Source: Galerina marginata
Lineage: Eukaryota > Basidiomycota > Agaricomycetes > Agaricales > Galerinaceae
Length of the DNA stretch: 64,000 bases
Assembly (NCBI GenBank): GCA_023014335.1
Contig: JAECYW010000041.1
Span: 1-64,000, forward strand
Reading direction: 5' to 3'
The notes beneath the pieces are model-generated. The model was not told the DNA's origin and ran no database searches. It was given only the letters and a program-made list of their open reading frames with translations. The translations under genes and the position numbers were made by a program. Positions within the stretch are counted from its first letter, which is position 1. Each line of letters opens with the position of its first letter. Below, piece by piece: positions 46,131 through 58,795 of the stretch.

Positions 46131-46310
46131 ACCGTGCTGCGGCTGTAGTTATTTACTCAGTGCATCCTCGGCATCAGTGGCACTTGGTGGGCAGGGCTGA
46201 AGGCTGAATTGCGTTGAAAATATGGTACGTTACATTATGCATATATAATTCTGTACACGCTTAACTCTACCATGGTCACAGGCGGAATCCCTGACAAGTA
46301 TGGCAAGATT

Positions 46311-48581
46311 TTAAGGAAGGCAAGATGCACAGTGCGTCTCCTCAGTGCGGTTATCCTGAACCTGCGTTTGCGAACGCGTCGTTGGCCGCCCAGTATCCAA
46401 GATTTTTGCTCTTTTCCTCTTGGCCAGTTCTCGTGATTCCTCCTCCTCGTTCTGTTCTCCGATTGAGGGCATGTTGTGTTCAAACTGGCGCTTTTTGCCA
46501 CCCGTAAGTCCTCTTCCATAACCGTCCTTGTCGTTCTCCCATGACCAATCCTCTTTATCAGGAAGAGTTTTGCACGTCTCCTCGAGGATGTCGATGATAT
46601 CTTGATGGCGTACTTCGGAGCCAGGGTTTAGAAAGAGTCTGTCGCGTAGCTTCATGACGCAGTTCTTAAGGTCCTCAAAGTATGGCGCGAACAAGTCCAA
46701 AGTAGTTCTTCGGAAAATAAACGCAGGAGCCGCCATTTGCACAAGCTTGGCAAGGCCAATTTTCTCGAAGTTCAGATTTTGGCCATATATCCAGAACCCC
46801 GCTATCTCTTTCCTTAGGTTGATGTTCTGTCTTTCGGCGTTGTATGGGCCGGCATAATTCCAGCATATCCAAAGAAGGACATAGAAAAATGATTCCAGAT
46901 CGTGCCGCGGAAGGTGTTTCTCTCCCATTAACGTCTCTACCGCCATGAAGGGCAATGTCCCCTTTGAACAGCGCGTGAGTGATAAGCAAGGATCTGGAAG
47001 GAACATATCTAACACTCACTGTTCCGTGACCAGTTGCAATCTCCCTATCCTCCATGAATATCGCATGGTCAAAGTCAATAATCAGACCTTTACCCAGTGC
47101 AGTCTCGACGTTCTCAGGAAGCGTCCCACCGTCGCTGAGGTTGTCGTTGCAGTCATCCACGCCTTTTGATGGGGCAGGCCGATATATCATGATATTGTAG
47201 AGGCTGATGTCTCGATGGAGGATTTGATTTTCAACCAGACGACCATGAGCTGCATACGATTAATCATTATGTGCTCAACGAGAACAGAGTAAGGGAACAT
47301 ACCTTTGATGGCATCGATTAACACTGATATCAACTCTTTCTTGGTTGAAAAGTGGGTCATCCCAACGGCGAAAGGCGTCATGACAATCCTACGATGCATG
47401 CAAACTTCTAACTCTCTGAGCCATTCAGCCTTATAGTAACTCTCCCTGTCAATTATGGCACGGACACGGGCGGTCGTATCATTCTCTCCATCCACCTGAA
47501 CAATCTCTTCCGCGACAATCTGTGCCACGCCCTCAATACCTTTAGCCCGCTTCAGAATTTCGGCTTCGGTATGGTCAAGAGAAACGTCCGTCCAAAAGTC
47601 TTTTATAACATATTCAACTCCATCGCGGCGAACGCGCCAACACACCGTTCCCTTCCCGCGTATCGAATCGGCTAAGAAGATCACCTCCATAATTTCGTAT
47701 TCCTTATTGTCAACCGTAATAATTCGGTGGCCACAAGGTCCAGGGATAATGGTGGGATCATATCCAAGGAACGAAAGGTCGGCAAACATCAAACCAGCCA
47801 TCAGCCGAACGAATGTATCTGGCTCGGCGTGCATGTTGATTGGCAAGGACCCGACTACGCCTGCTCGGTCAAAGACATAGACCCGCACGTCGTAACGGCA
47901 GAAGGAAATGCCAATGTGGAAACGTCGACCGGCTTGGGATGAAAACACGATATACGCGCCGTCGACGAGCTGAGTGAAAGCCGCGACGACGTCGGGACTT
48001 CTGAAGCCGGACTTGAGCTCCAGATGGATCATTGTTCTGATCCAGTTAGCAATGGCGTCCTTTTCGGTGAGGATGAGGTCGGGCTGTCGTTTTATGTCCA
48101 GCCCTCCTGGTAAAGGAGTATTGGATTGTCCCCTGCGCCACATATGTGGAGGGTGTTGTGGAGCACCGTTCTTCGACACACATATGTTGGCCAAGTTCTG
48201 GGCAAAATCGTTCAGGAAACTGGCCAGTGCCCCCTCTTCTTCGCCGGTCGATGAGTACATTGACAGATCCGGGCAGCCTTCCCATCTTTTCTCCTTAGCG
48301 TTGTAGAGAGTTCTCAGCGCTGCGTCTGATATGTCGGAGGAAGGGACGGGAAGAGATTCATCTGGAAAAAGATGTTCCACGAGTCCAGGGACATCGAGCA
48401 GTTCGCTCATCTCCAACTCTTCTTTCAGTGCTGGATCCATTACGACGCGTGTCCACCGCTTTTTGGGCGTGATGTTGCTGGCAAGTTTCTTTAAGTTCGC
48501 GATGGGTGCGGAGACTACTTTCAATGAAGGCTGAGTGGCACCCGACTTGCAAGTCGGTGTGATAGGCTCGCTATGGGGCAT
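46311..48581 (-). CDS. FunK1-type protein kinase, copy C
   Basis: Open reading frame through all three exons. Exon 1 runs from 48581 (MPHSEPITPTCKSG) to about 47308, with LELKSGFRSPDVV, FCRYDVRVYVFDRAG and GVEYVIKDFW. Exon 2 has ILHRDISLYN and IDFDHA. Exon 3 has GTLPFMAVETLMGEKHLPRHDLESFFYVLLW, DLFAPYFEDLKNCV and a basic tail (GGKKRQFEHN, AKRKRAKIL). It ends CASCLP with the stop at 46311. The position of the ancestral ATG (the MANTQ codon of A and B) reads ACTG here, so translation must begin about 30 codons downstream and the Pro/Ser N-tail is lost. The catalytic Lys, HRD, DFD and APE-like segments are kept, so kinase activity is plausible. Confidence 0.88.
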
Positions 48582-48757
48582 CCTGTCCGTGAATCCTGGT
48601 TTTTGAGCTGACGACTCTCTGACAGTGGTTTGATAGCGGGAAGAATGATGTTGATAGGAGCGGACGGGTACGGATTAACAGTCGTCGAGTCGAATATGCT
48701 AATGAAATCCAGAGGTAAGTCAACTTGCCGTCAAGTTAAGTATATATAATTCTACTT

Positions 48758-48790
48758 GGGCCACAGTGGCACAATTCTCATGCGATACGG
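48758..48790 (-). promoter_or_regulatory. Conserved FunK1 upstream box, copy C
   Basis: Same box as in A and B with one substitution (TTCTCATG for TTCTCCTG); TATATATAA lies on its gene side. Confidence 0.6.
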
Positions 48791-49080
48791 TAACCGGTCG
48801 TACTGAGAAAGTCAGCGCCAGACACAAGTCACGTTACCGCGTCGAACAGGCCTCAAGGACGAAGGTCTGGGTGACCAGTTGGTCAAGGTGCTTACAGTGT
48901 GGTGTCGCGAGGCTGGTAGCGGACACCGAGAGGCCGTCATTGACGACCTTGGGCTAACATAAGACTTAACAGAAGCATATCCAGTTGCAGTTGCGTTAAA
49001 AAATTACTTTACAACTTGGAACCTGTCTCTAGACTACAAAATAATGGGGAAATGGTCGTTGCACACGCTCGCTGCGGAGT

Positions 49081-51376
49081 TCACGAACCTGCGCTCCGCT
49101 CCGAGACTGAGGTCCTGATTCGCTTGCTTATTGACCCCTCCGGCGGTGCCTGTTCTTCCTGCTCGTCTGCGCTTTCTTCCTGGAAAGTGTTCAACTTTCT
49201 CTTCTTTGTACCCCCAGGTCCATGGTCGCCATAACCCTTCTCCTCATCCTCCGATGACCAGTCCTCTTTAGTCTTTGCACCCCCAAGCACTCTCCCAGGG
49301 CCATAACCCTCCTCCCAGGACCAGTTTTCTTGATCGGGAAGACTTTGGCGCGTCTCCTCAAGAATATCAATGATTTCTTGGTGGCTTACGTCGGCGTCGT
49401 AATTCGCAAAGATCTTTTCGCGCAGTTTTATTACGCAACCTTTGATGTCTTCGAAGTATGGCGCGAAAACATCTAACGTCAGCCACTTGAAACATTCCGC
49501 ATTATTCGACATCTGCACAACCTTCCTGGATGCCATAAACTGGAAGTCCTCTCCAGCTAGCCAGTTCTTTGCTTCTGTTTTCATTATGTCGAAGTTCTGC
49601 CTTTCGACGTTGTGAGGGCCTGCGTAGTGCCAGCAGATCCACAGAAGGACGTAGAAGAACGATTCTAGGTCATGTCGAGGCTCGTGTTTCTTTCCTGATA
49701 GAACACCTACCGAAATGTATGGTAGTGTCCCCTACCAGAGCATACCGTGAGTGTTAAGACGTTAATCGTACAAATCAGTACTTACCGTTCTGAGATCAGT
49801 AGCGACCTCCCTCTCCTTATCGGTCATAAGCACCGCGCAGTCAAGGTCAATAATAAGGCCTTTACCCGGCGTCGGTTCGCCTTGCAATTCGTATTTTTGG
49901 ATACCATCGACTGGTCGGCCTTCACAACATTTCGCAAATACTGACTGTACGTCCTTTGATGGCGTTGGCCGATAAATCATGACGTTGTAAAGGCTGATAT
50001 CGCGATGCAAAATATTTCTTTCAACCAGATCACGATGAGCTACAGCGGAGTGGTCAGCATGGCCTGAACAAGGCACAAACGGTGAACGGCGTACCTCGGA
50101 TGGCGTCAATAAATACGGATATCAACTCTTTCTTGGTGGAAAAGTGTGGCAAACCTACGGCGAACGGCGTTGTGACAATCCTACGGTGTACGCGAACTTC
50201 TAGCTGTTCAAGCCATTCGGCTCTGTAGTATCTCTCCTTGTTGATCATGGCACGGATGCAGGCAGTTGTATCGTCCTCTCCATCCACCCGAACAGTTTCC
50301 TCCGCCACGATCTGCGAAACGCCTTGGACACCCAGAGCGCGTTTAAGCATATCGGTCTCGATATGAACTCGGGACATGTCGGACCAACAGTCCTTAATAA
50401 CGTACTCGACTCCGTCGCGGCGAACACGCCAGCAAACCGTGCTTTTACCACGTATCGAGTCGCTGATGAAGACATTCTCGATGATTTCGTACGTCTGGTT
50501 GTCGACCTTGATATACCTGCGGCCGTCCGGTGTGCGAGTAATGGTTGGATCATAACCGATCTTGGAGAGATCGGCAAACATCAGTCCAGCCATTAGCCGG
50601 ACGAATCTATGTGGGTCGGTCTGCATGTTGATAGGCAAGGACCCGACTATGCCTGCTCGGTCAAACACATAGACCCGCACATCATAACGACAAAAGGAAA
50701 CGCCGATGTGGAAACGCCGACCGGCTTGGGATGAAAAAACCATTTCTGCACCGTTAACGAGCTGGTTGAAAGTTGCGGAGATGGCTGCACTCCCGAAGCT
50801 GGGCTTGAGCTCTAGTTGGATTATCGTGGTGTTCCAGGTAGCGATGGCGTCCATGTCGGTGAGGATGACGGCAGGCCTTTGTTTTGTATCCAGCCATCCT
50901 GGCAGAGGAGTCATGGAATACTCGCTGCGCCACTTACGTGGGGGGTGCTGTGGAGGACCCTTCTTCGACACGCAAATATTGGCCAATTTTCGGGCAAAGC
51001 TGTTCAGGAAGCTAGCCAATGCCGCCTCTTGTTCACCGGTCGATGAGCACATCGACAGATCCGGGCAGCCGGTCCATCGTTTCTCCTTGACGTTGTAGAG
51101 AGCTCTCACAGCGGCATCTGATAGGTCGGAGGAGTGGATAGGAAGAGATTCATCTGGAAAAAGGTATTCGACGAGTCTGGGGACATCGACCAGCTCGCTT
51201 TCCCACAGTTCTTCTTTCAGTGCTGGATCCAGTATATCGTGTGTCGAGCGCTTTTCCGGCTTGATCTTTGTGGCAAGTTTCTCTGCAGTGGCACCCCGCT
51301 TCCGAATCGGTGTGATAGGCTCGCTATAATGCTCTCTGCCTGGGAGCCTTGATCGCTTTAGGGCTGAGGATTCCAT
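49081..51376 (-). CDS. FunK1-type protein kinase, copy D
   Basis: The most diverged full-length copy. The first ATG in frame is MESSALKRSRLPG at 51376; the ancestral ATG region is changed and unusable. Exon 1 contains LELKPSFGSAAIS, FCRYDVRVYVFDRAG and GVEYVIKDCW. Exon 2 has ILHRDISLYN and IDLDCA. Exon 3 starts GTLPYISVGVLSGKKHEPRHDLESFFYVLLWICW. The C-tail is longer than in B and acidic, with a short internal duplication (KEDWSSEDEEKGYG after NWSWEEGYGPG), then TKKRKLNTF and SISKRIRTS as basic patches. The stop is at 49081. The kinase core residues are kept. It sits next to the mitochondrial carrier, the same pairing seen as relics at 43.5-46 kb. Confidence 0.88.
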
Positions 51377-51525
51377 GTCGTTGGTTTGATAGCCCAAAGT
51401 AAGTTGTGGTTTGGTGGAGGCAATGTGCGTAGCAGTGGACGGCTGAGGTCAGAATATGCAAACGAAATCGAGAGTTGAGAGTTGAGTCAACTTGCGGCAT
51501 GCCGTCCAATTATACATTTCTGACT

Positions 51526-51557
51526 GGGCCACAGTGGCACAATTCTCCTGTGATAGG
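51526..51557 (-). promoter_or_regulatory. Conserved FunK1 upstream box, copy D
   Basis: Box conserved through GGGCCACAGTGGCACAATTC and the following TCCTG, then diverging (TGATAGG). The TATATATAA box of the other copies is degraded here (AATTATACATT). Confidence 0.55.
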
Positions 51558-51997
51558 ACTGTACTGAAAAGGAAAGTGAACTGTGGGTGGCCAGTGAAGC
51601 GTCCTTAAAGTCGTGTTTGATGGCCCAGGACACAAGTCACGTTACCGCGTCGAACAGCGGGTTCAAACTTCACGAGCCATACCCAACATCCAGACCAGCG
51701 GCCGTCTGTGTCTATCAGATATAATCAGCTCTCCAGGATGGTTCGGCGCTTGGTGTTCTGATTTTCTTCGGCTGCATCACCGTCGCAACTAGGATGAGGA
51801 TGCTGTTCATGTTTCGGTCGGGACCTTAAGCAATGACCCTATGTCACTTGGATGGTCAGATCTTCAGGAGTATACATCGGTCTTCCAAACGCAAGGAACA
51901 CGCTGAAAGCTCCGCAATAAGTTTCGATATCCAATGATATTATATGCCGTAAGCGAATCCACGACATCTAGTGCGAAACAAAGAGGAAAAGCCTAGC

Positions 51998-53328
51998 TTA
52001 TGGCTCCTTCCCTCCAATAATCTTGATGATCTGCTCATACACAGTAAAAACGATACCCCCGCTCAGCTGCAACGCGTCATGAGTCTCCGTAGAATATTGT
52101 TTTTAGGAAGGACGTACCACCAGTCGTGTCAGTCTAGGCGTCGTTCCTGTCCAGAACCGCAGGATGCCCTCCTCGGTGAAGATCCGGTATGCGCAGTGGA
52201 ACGAGTTGCGGTATTGAGCTCGTGCTTCTAGCGATTGCATTCGTGTCTTGATCACGCTGAGAGAGGGAGGCAACATGAATAACATAAACCATCCATGTTG
52301 AGCAATAAAGATAAAAATAAAAATTGACGCACTCGAGAGGCATGGTAGTGTAGACGGTCACCAATCCCGCGATTCCTCCGATACCAAAAGTGATAGCACT
52401 GGGCAGAGGTTGGCCAGGCCGCGCAGCGCCTTGCACGAACTGCTTGAGTGTGGAGTACGTCGTGAACCGAACAGCAGAATTGGCTCCTTGGCGCATCATC
52501 TAGGTGGTAAGGTCAGCAACATTCATGCTGTCACAGTTGTGTCGTACGACTTACGACGGGGAAGAGCCCTCGATATATCCCGGATAGACCTTCTTGACGG
52601 ACGATGGCCACTGTTCCGTGGATGAGTCCTTTGTATTGTGGATTTGGACGCTTGGAGTCTTCGATGAGTTTCGTTCTGGACAGCCAAAATAAGAGCGTGA
52701 TCTTTTTTAGGACTCAAGGCGGTCCACGTACTTGATCGTTTCTGACGGCGTAACAGCGAAGATAGCTTCCATCATGCCCGCTCCGAGACCAGCTACCAAA
52801 CTTCTCGGTGCACTGACTTTGCCCTTCAAGATTGAGGTTAGAGAGAGGAATAACAGAAAAAAAAGTCAACGCACCTCTGAATCCGCCAACATCTGCTTGA
52901 AATGATCATAACTGACGAACCGCACGCCAGCTTTCACCGAATTGCCCACCACCAGCGCCGTGCATCCCGAGTAGAGTCCAACAATGCCTTTTGTTCGAAT
53001 AGTATCCCTGAGGATCTTGATAGGGCCTTCTCGCTGTTGTTTCGTGAGTCGTCGAACACAAAACGAACATCAAGGAGGTCTGGCGAACCTTTCCCCCGAA
53101 CTGCGAGCTCGTCTTCACGAATTCAGTCGGATAGGTCACGAATCTGCCATTCTGCAATCCTTAAGTTGAACAGAAACCTTGGTTTCGGTGGGCAGCTTAC
53201 GCTTCGATAGCTCCAGCTGTGGCCCCAGCAAACCTATGGGGATCAGGTTTTAGTGGGAGGAGAAGAGAAAAGGAGTATAAAGACGCTTACAAGGAGTGCA
53301 GTGGCTTTTCTTTCTTCGAGGCGACCAT
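51998..53328 (-). CDS. CTP1: Mitochondrial tricarboxylate (citrate) carrier
   Basis: Inner-membrane carrier exchanging citrate for malate or another tricarboxylate. It starts MVASKKEKPLHSL at 53328. The three mitochondrial-carrier repeats each carry the P-x-[DE]-x-x-K signature: PTEFVKT, PSETIKT and PLDVIKT. Other blocks are GIVGLYSGC, SVKAGVRFVSYDHFKQ, GLSGIYRGLFPVMMRQGANSAVRFTTY, and the third-repeat end RFWTGTTPRLTRL. These match the CTP1/SLC25A1 subfamily. The C-terminus is EQIIKIIGGKEP with stop TAA complement at 51998-52000. It has about seven introns and looks intact. The gene symbol follows the yeast orthologue. Confidence 0.92.
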
Positions 53329-54049
53329 TGAGAAACGAAATGGCTACCACCAAGATTAGACAGTGGAGTAAAAGTTTACAGCAGCGTGCCTTGCTTGTGC
53401 CGCTGATCATTTCATTCGGAGATAATCGGCCTTCAAATTTATTTGGCTTTTTCTGCCTCCATCAATCCTCTTTCAGCTCCACCACCATTTACTTTGGGTT
53501 TTCTACCTACGGCAAATTGTTTAATCTGGGGACTTACATAAATTCCACTTCCACTTCCACCTGCTTGCTTCCTTAGAAAACCTAAGTATAATCTCGTGGT
53601 CTTTCTCGTTTCGTTGGAGACGCATCGACATCCTGGAGCAAAGATCGTCACTCCCTCTCACAATAGGTTAATATCAGGTCTTCCAACACGCCGAGCCCCG
53701 GTCGAGGCCTTGCCCATTTCCCAGAACCGCGTCCATCTGCGTCCTTCCGTAATCGGCATCAGTGCAGCAATGATCCTGGACCTCTCGAGCAATGCCGTTC
53801 ATCTACAGTTTCGCCTTGTCGCTCTTGTTCAGGTTTTCTTGCATGATGACGCCCGCGTCATGAATGACGACCTTTCGATAGCCGCTGTGAATCTATACCT
53901 CGTTGACTTTACACCATTTTTGAGGGCTGAATCGAGGTATTTCGAACTACTCCTTCCGGGTCTCGACGATCTCCACTCAGGTCTTTTTCATCATCTATAT
54001 AAAACGATTATATGGAAAGCCTTGAGCCTGGACCCTATTAAATGCCACC
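53329..54049. other. Shared upstream region between carrier and BTB gene
   Basis: Divergent promoter region. An open plus-strand frame (53596-54129) overlaps the BTB start in another frame and shows no known motif. Confidence 0.4.
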
Positions 54050-55353
54050 ATGGATTGTGGACGGGACAGCGCAATACAAGACTACAACGACGTGGTCTCG
54101 TCCTGCTACCCGACCCCGCCACATTCTAAGTTTCACCCGATGCCATACGTCGCCGATGGTTCGTCAAGCATAGTCCATCCGTACCCTTATTCTCCGATTA
54201 CCACGGATTTACACGCATCGACATACAGTCAGGGTGTCCCTGGCCATCCAGTCTGTGCCAAAGACCTCGAGCCTTCTGTTCGTCTCTGAAATATTCTATT
54301 TACGTCTCGCTCACACGTTTTTACACTATAGAATATATGTTCACCCATCAGTTTGACAACAACGCCTAAGAGGCCCTTTGAAGATCAGCCAGCCCCTCCG
54401 CACGACCCACTTGACGATGTTATTTCGATATCTACCGCCTTTCACCCAGGCACTCACCCATTTCCGAACACGATATTTTCGTCTTCTGACAATGTGTTCT
54501 TCTACATATCTTCCGATATTGCTCTTCTTTCCTCTCCAAGCGCATTTCAGCCCTACCTATCTGCACCACTCTCTGACCCCCAATACAGAAATACGGTTAT
54601 CGCAGTCGACGCACCATCCGACGAGCTCAACGTCATCATGCATGCCTTGCACAAAACCTCGCCTGCTTCTCATTTACCCGATTTTGACACCATTGCCCGT
54701 TCCATAGACCGAATGCCGCGCTACGGGCTGTCTCCTCAAAGCCTCATAAAGCCATCAACGCCGCTATACGACCTTCTACTCTCCCATGCCCCCCTACACC
54801 CCTTGGAAGTGTACGCTCTCGGCGCGCACCATCAGATCCACGCGCTCGCCTCAACCGTGTCTTCGCACCTTTTATCCCACAACCTATCCACTGTCTCCGA
54901 TGAAATGGCAGAGCGCATCGGGCCAATATTTTTAAATAGGCTATTTTTACTCCACGTCGGCCGATTTACCGCGCTGAAAACAATCCTCCTAAACGCGCCT
55001 CGTCCTCATCCACCAACGGGAGACTGCGGCTTTGATGACCAAAAGAAGCTGACGCGTGCGTGGGCGTTGGTTGTTGCGCATTTAGTTTGGGACGCAAAGC
55101 CTGGTAAGCGCTGATCTTCCTCCTTGGCTGGACGCTGATCATCGCTCTGGGTTTAGATTTGTCGACTCTTACTCTGGGAAAAGCCTTGAACCCGCTGCTG
55201 GACCATCTGACTTGTGCGTCATGCAAAAAATCGTTGAAGGGCAGGATTAAGGATGTAATGGTGCAGTGGACATCCGTTCAGGTGCGTTTTATGTTTAGGA
55301 AGTTCCACTTTGGCGCTTATGGAGGTCTTCTATTCGTTTAGCGGACCATCTGA
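54050..55353 (+). CDS. BTB/POZ-like domain protein
   Basis: Basidiomycete protein of the BTB-like group. The start ATG at 54050 sits in a strong context (GCCACCATGG). Exon 1 (54050-54277) is Tyr/Pro/Ser-rich. It joins by a GTTCGT donor and a CACTATAG acceptor to ...NICSPISLTTTPKRPFEDQ. The BTB-like core follows: DVISISTAF, FPNTIFSSSDNVFFYISSDIALLSSPSAFQ, then DAPSDELNVIMHALHK and helices LEVYALGAHHQIHALAS. A short exon begins DLSTLTLGKAL and contains CASCKK. The last exon is four codons, with TGA at 55351-55353. It is probably a protein-interaction or transcription-related factor; function unknown. Confidence 0.7.
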
Positions 55354-55419
55354 TTCAGTGGAGACCATCGCTCCATCCAGTGAAGTTTATTTTTTAAGGT
55401 AAGACTTATATTTATATAT

Positions 55420-55737
55420 ACGACTTTAGTTCAATTGTACACCGCACAACGGACAAACTGTGGAGGTTACGGTGCTTACTTCGTAGACTGGAGTATTTGG
55501 AACAATATCGGCCACTTTTATAAAGGGCCTTAGGGTTTGATATTATGTACGATCTGTTAAACAGGATTCAAGTTATCTTGTGGATTGGCGACTATACCCC
55601 ACAACGGACTAAATTGTGGAGGTACGGCGCTTAATTTTGTAGATTAGGCGTATTTCTGGTTTTTTTCCTTTTGGGTTTTATGGTTTTATAAATACGATCT
55701 GTTGAACCGGACTTAAATTTGTTTTTTGAGGATTGGC
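55420..55737 (+). repeat. Two imperfect copies of an about 160-bp unit
   Basis: Copy 1 is about 55420-55589 and copy 2 about 55590-55737. Both contain CACAACGGAC, TGTGGAGG, GGCGCTTA or GGTGCTTA, TACGATCTGTT and end GGATTGGC. It is noncoding and lies between the BTB gene and the amidohydrolase. Confidence 0.6.
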
Positions 55738-55913
55738 TCCAAGCCCTAGACCTACACACGGCTATTACCTCCAACTTTCGGCCTTAAAGAAGCAACAATT
55801 CAGATGGTAGCTCACAGTCCCAACTCATTTTTATGGAAATGGTAAGTAGTATTGGGTGTCAATGAGTTTGCATCGAGTGGTGCGGCTTCCCAATTGTCTC
55901 AAAAATTCCGTCT

Positions 55914-57545
55914 TCAATCGTTCAAATGAAGAACTTCGATAGCAAGGCCTCTTTTCAAAGAGATCAAATCCTCCTTTTTCAGCGTATTGTTCAGGCTGTT
56001 AATCCACACAGTTCCGTCTTCGATTGCAACCTATGATACAAGGTTGTCAAGAAATATCATCAAAATCAACCGTCAGTTCCAAGGTTTAGGAAGGGGTATA
56101 TGCTCACAAAAGGATAGTCGATGGAATACATGATCCGGTCCAGTCCAATCTCACCGATATGAAATTTGAGGAGGTTTGTCGCGAAGTTGCCAGCAGTAGT
56201 CTCGAATATGTTTGTTTTAAAGTACGAAGTGAGGTTCTTCTTCATTGGCATACCCAACGAGGCTTGAAATATAAGTCCTATGTAAAAGTAGTAAGTACGG
56301 TCATTTAAATAGGAACCACCGACTGCGAACGACAGGCATAACATACGCGCTTCGATTCTGACTAGGTCCGAAGGTATTCGTTCGCCTAAATGACCAACGA
56401 TTATCTTCGCTTTCGGAAAGCGGCTAGCACAGAAAATTATTAACGAAAACGGTAGCCAGAAATACCAACAAGAATGTTCTCACTCGAATACGCCATTTGT
56501 GCACATCCTTTGGACATGGACGTCAGTCACGACGGCTACATAAATAAATTCTACTCACCCAAGGATGTGGGTGGACAACCCCGCGGCGTACTCCTGAGGA
56601 GCACCTTGTGTAAACGGCGCGTGTGCGTATATCAAGTCGATTATGGCTGGTATGTCGTTCCGTGGATGAAAATAAACTGGCACGTCTAAATCCGACACCG
56701 TCTGCCAGAAGACGTCGTATTCTGGTTGGTCGTAGAAAAGAAGTGTTTCTAGTATGTCAGATGGTTGGTCATCTTGATTCTCTATATAAATCGTGAGCGG
56801 AACTTACGCCCGTCCGGTCCAGATTGTTGGTAGTCATTTACCAGAGCGCCTTTAAACAGAGTGTAAGCATGGGGTTTTTACTTTCGCTATTTCGAAACAC
56901 CCGCCTAGAAATCCGAGCTCCTTCACGGTACGCCTAAGTTCTAAAGCCGCAGCCGTGGCATTGTGCATAGCGAGAGAAGCAAATCCCCCAAAACGGTCCG
57001 TTTGATTCGCAATATCGGCTGCTAATTGGTTGTTGACCTTTATGGCCATATTTGCCGCATCCACAGGATCCGAAATTCCTTGAATACACGGCTGAGCGCA
57101 GGATAATACCATCTATTGTGTTCAAAAATAATTTCAGCAAAAGACTGAGATGATAGGTATATCCCGATTTTACTTACGAAATCGATGTTGCTCTCGTCCA
57201 TTGATTTGAGGCGTTGGTTGTGAATGTCAAGCACGTTGGCTTTGAACTCAGCATTCGTCTCCCCTGAGCCAATCAAATATGAGTACTTCAAGTTATAAGC
57301 GATGTACCCGTTCTAAGTGTCAAGCTTACCATTGGCTGCTATGATATTTCTTGCAAAGAGACTGGAGTCAGTCGTACGGCGTGATCATCGTCCCAAATGT
57401 CATACCCAATGGAGGGGAGAAGGTCCGGGATAGTCCATGCTTCCTCCAGCACGATGGTCCCGGTGCCACTGTCGCGCCATTTTCTTCCATAGATGGTTGG
57501 GGGAAAGGTCAGCAGCAGCGAAAGAAGGCTGCCGAAGGTGAGCAT
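55914..57545 (-). CDS. Secreted amidohydrolase/decarboxylase-like protein, copy 1
   Basis: Amidohydrolase-2 family TIM-barrel protein with an N-terminal signal peptide (MLTFGSLLSLLLTFPPTIYG), start at 57545. Metal-site segments: IVLEEAW near the N-terminus (the E-x-A type seen in 2,3-dihydroxybenzoate/salicylate decarboxylases rather than HxH), VPVYFHPRNDIPA (His), IIVGHLGERIPSDL (His) and RIMYSIDYPFV (Asp). Other blocks: QTDRFGGFASLAMH, TVKELGFLGG, FETTAGNFATNLLKFHIGEIGLDR. The C-terminus is IEVLHLND, stop complement at 55914-55916. About six introns. Nonoxidative aromatic-acid decarboxylation is a reasonable guess but the substrate is unknown. It forms a tandem pair with the gene at 58796-60332, in the same orientation. 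Confidence 0.82.
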
Positions 57546-58795
57546 GGCAGCTTTGTTTTTGGGACCCAAAATGAGACTCTTTATACCTTGAGCAGAGTAT
57601 ACTTTTCTAAGTGACAGGCCAAGTTGTGTTTGCACCTGGTCAATCTTATGGAAAAGTCAAGGACCCTTTCACAGCGACATGGGATTTAGAAGTTTCTCAG
57701 TCAGTGGTTCATGTGTCAACAACTGCATTAAACGGTAGCACGAACGAAATGGACTACCATGATAATTGCATAGGGGGGGTGTGGGGCTGTCTTCGACGAA
57801 AATACTTTCGCATAAAATTTGAGCCATGTTCTGGGAATGTAATTTTTGAATCCGGAACGTTTTGGACACTGAATATATTACTTACTTATAGAGTAGAGCA
57901 GGGCATTTTAGTTTATGCGCCGACACTAATAATATCAAACATGTGAGAAGTCAATATCTTTCGTCTCCAACACAGTGATGTCACCCCCTCGTACAATAGC
58001 CATAGTTACTTCTGAGATTATGAGAAGAATACGCTTACATCGTCCCAAGCTTGTTCTAAAAGAAATTCGGCCAGGACCACTCGGTAGGGCATAGAAGTCA
58101 GGAGGACCGACAGGATAGAAAGCTACGACTGTTTTATCATATGATCAGAAGTGATGCAAATGGAGGGAAAGTGAATGAGTTTAGCATACTCTTGAAGGTG
58201 CACGACGGACTGCCGCAGCGGTATCTGATGAAGTTTACTCTGCCATAGATGTTTGCCATTGGATTCGTGAACGGTGATTCCTGTCTCCAAAGTAACAGGG
58301 CTCGAGGAAGGGAGATGTGGCCAATGCGCCAGTCCGCTGAGCTCATAAATAAAGCCTTAATGCCCAATTAGTAGGGAAGGAAAGGAGGGAGGCCCCAATG
58401 TCCCCCGCTTTACATAAACTACCAGGAATCGAGGCAGTTTCAGGAAATCCCGTTCTTGACTTCCAGATGCGTACTTTGCTCCTAGGCTACCGTTCAGGAA
58501 CGAAGTCCACCGATAAATGAGATATAATTCTACGTGGACCTTGAATTGTTCGTATCTTCGTATGTTTTCGTTAGCAAAGCGGCATCCTTATCGGGGAGGT
58601 GAGAGTGAAGAACAGAGGCATGCCGTGAGAAAACGGGAACTATTTCTGCCTTAAAAAGATCATGTGTTGGGAAATGGTTGAAGAGACCTGGAAGAAAGAA
58701 ATCTATCTCCTCGAAAGATGAGTCAGATTTATGCAGATTTTTGTCTGATGGATCGATCGCATCCACAAAATAAAGAAGCAACATTTGTAGCAAGA
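57546..58795. other. Spacer of the tandem amidohydrolase duplication
   Basis: 57600-57960 matches the upstream region of copy 2 (about 60440-60720) in ordered patches (TTTCGC-TAAA-T-TGAGCC-TG, TTTTA-TTTATG-GCCGA), so the duplicated unit included the promoter. 57960-58795 has open frames without known motifs. Confidence 0.5.

Noticed and set aside
53596..54129. 177-codon plus-strand ORF upstream of the BTB gene as a separate gene
   Set aside because: It overlaps the BTB start in another frame, and the BTB start has a stronger ATG context and correct splicing.
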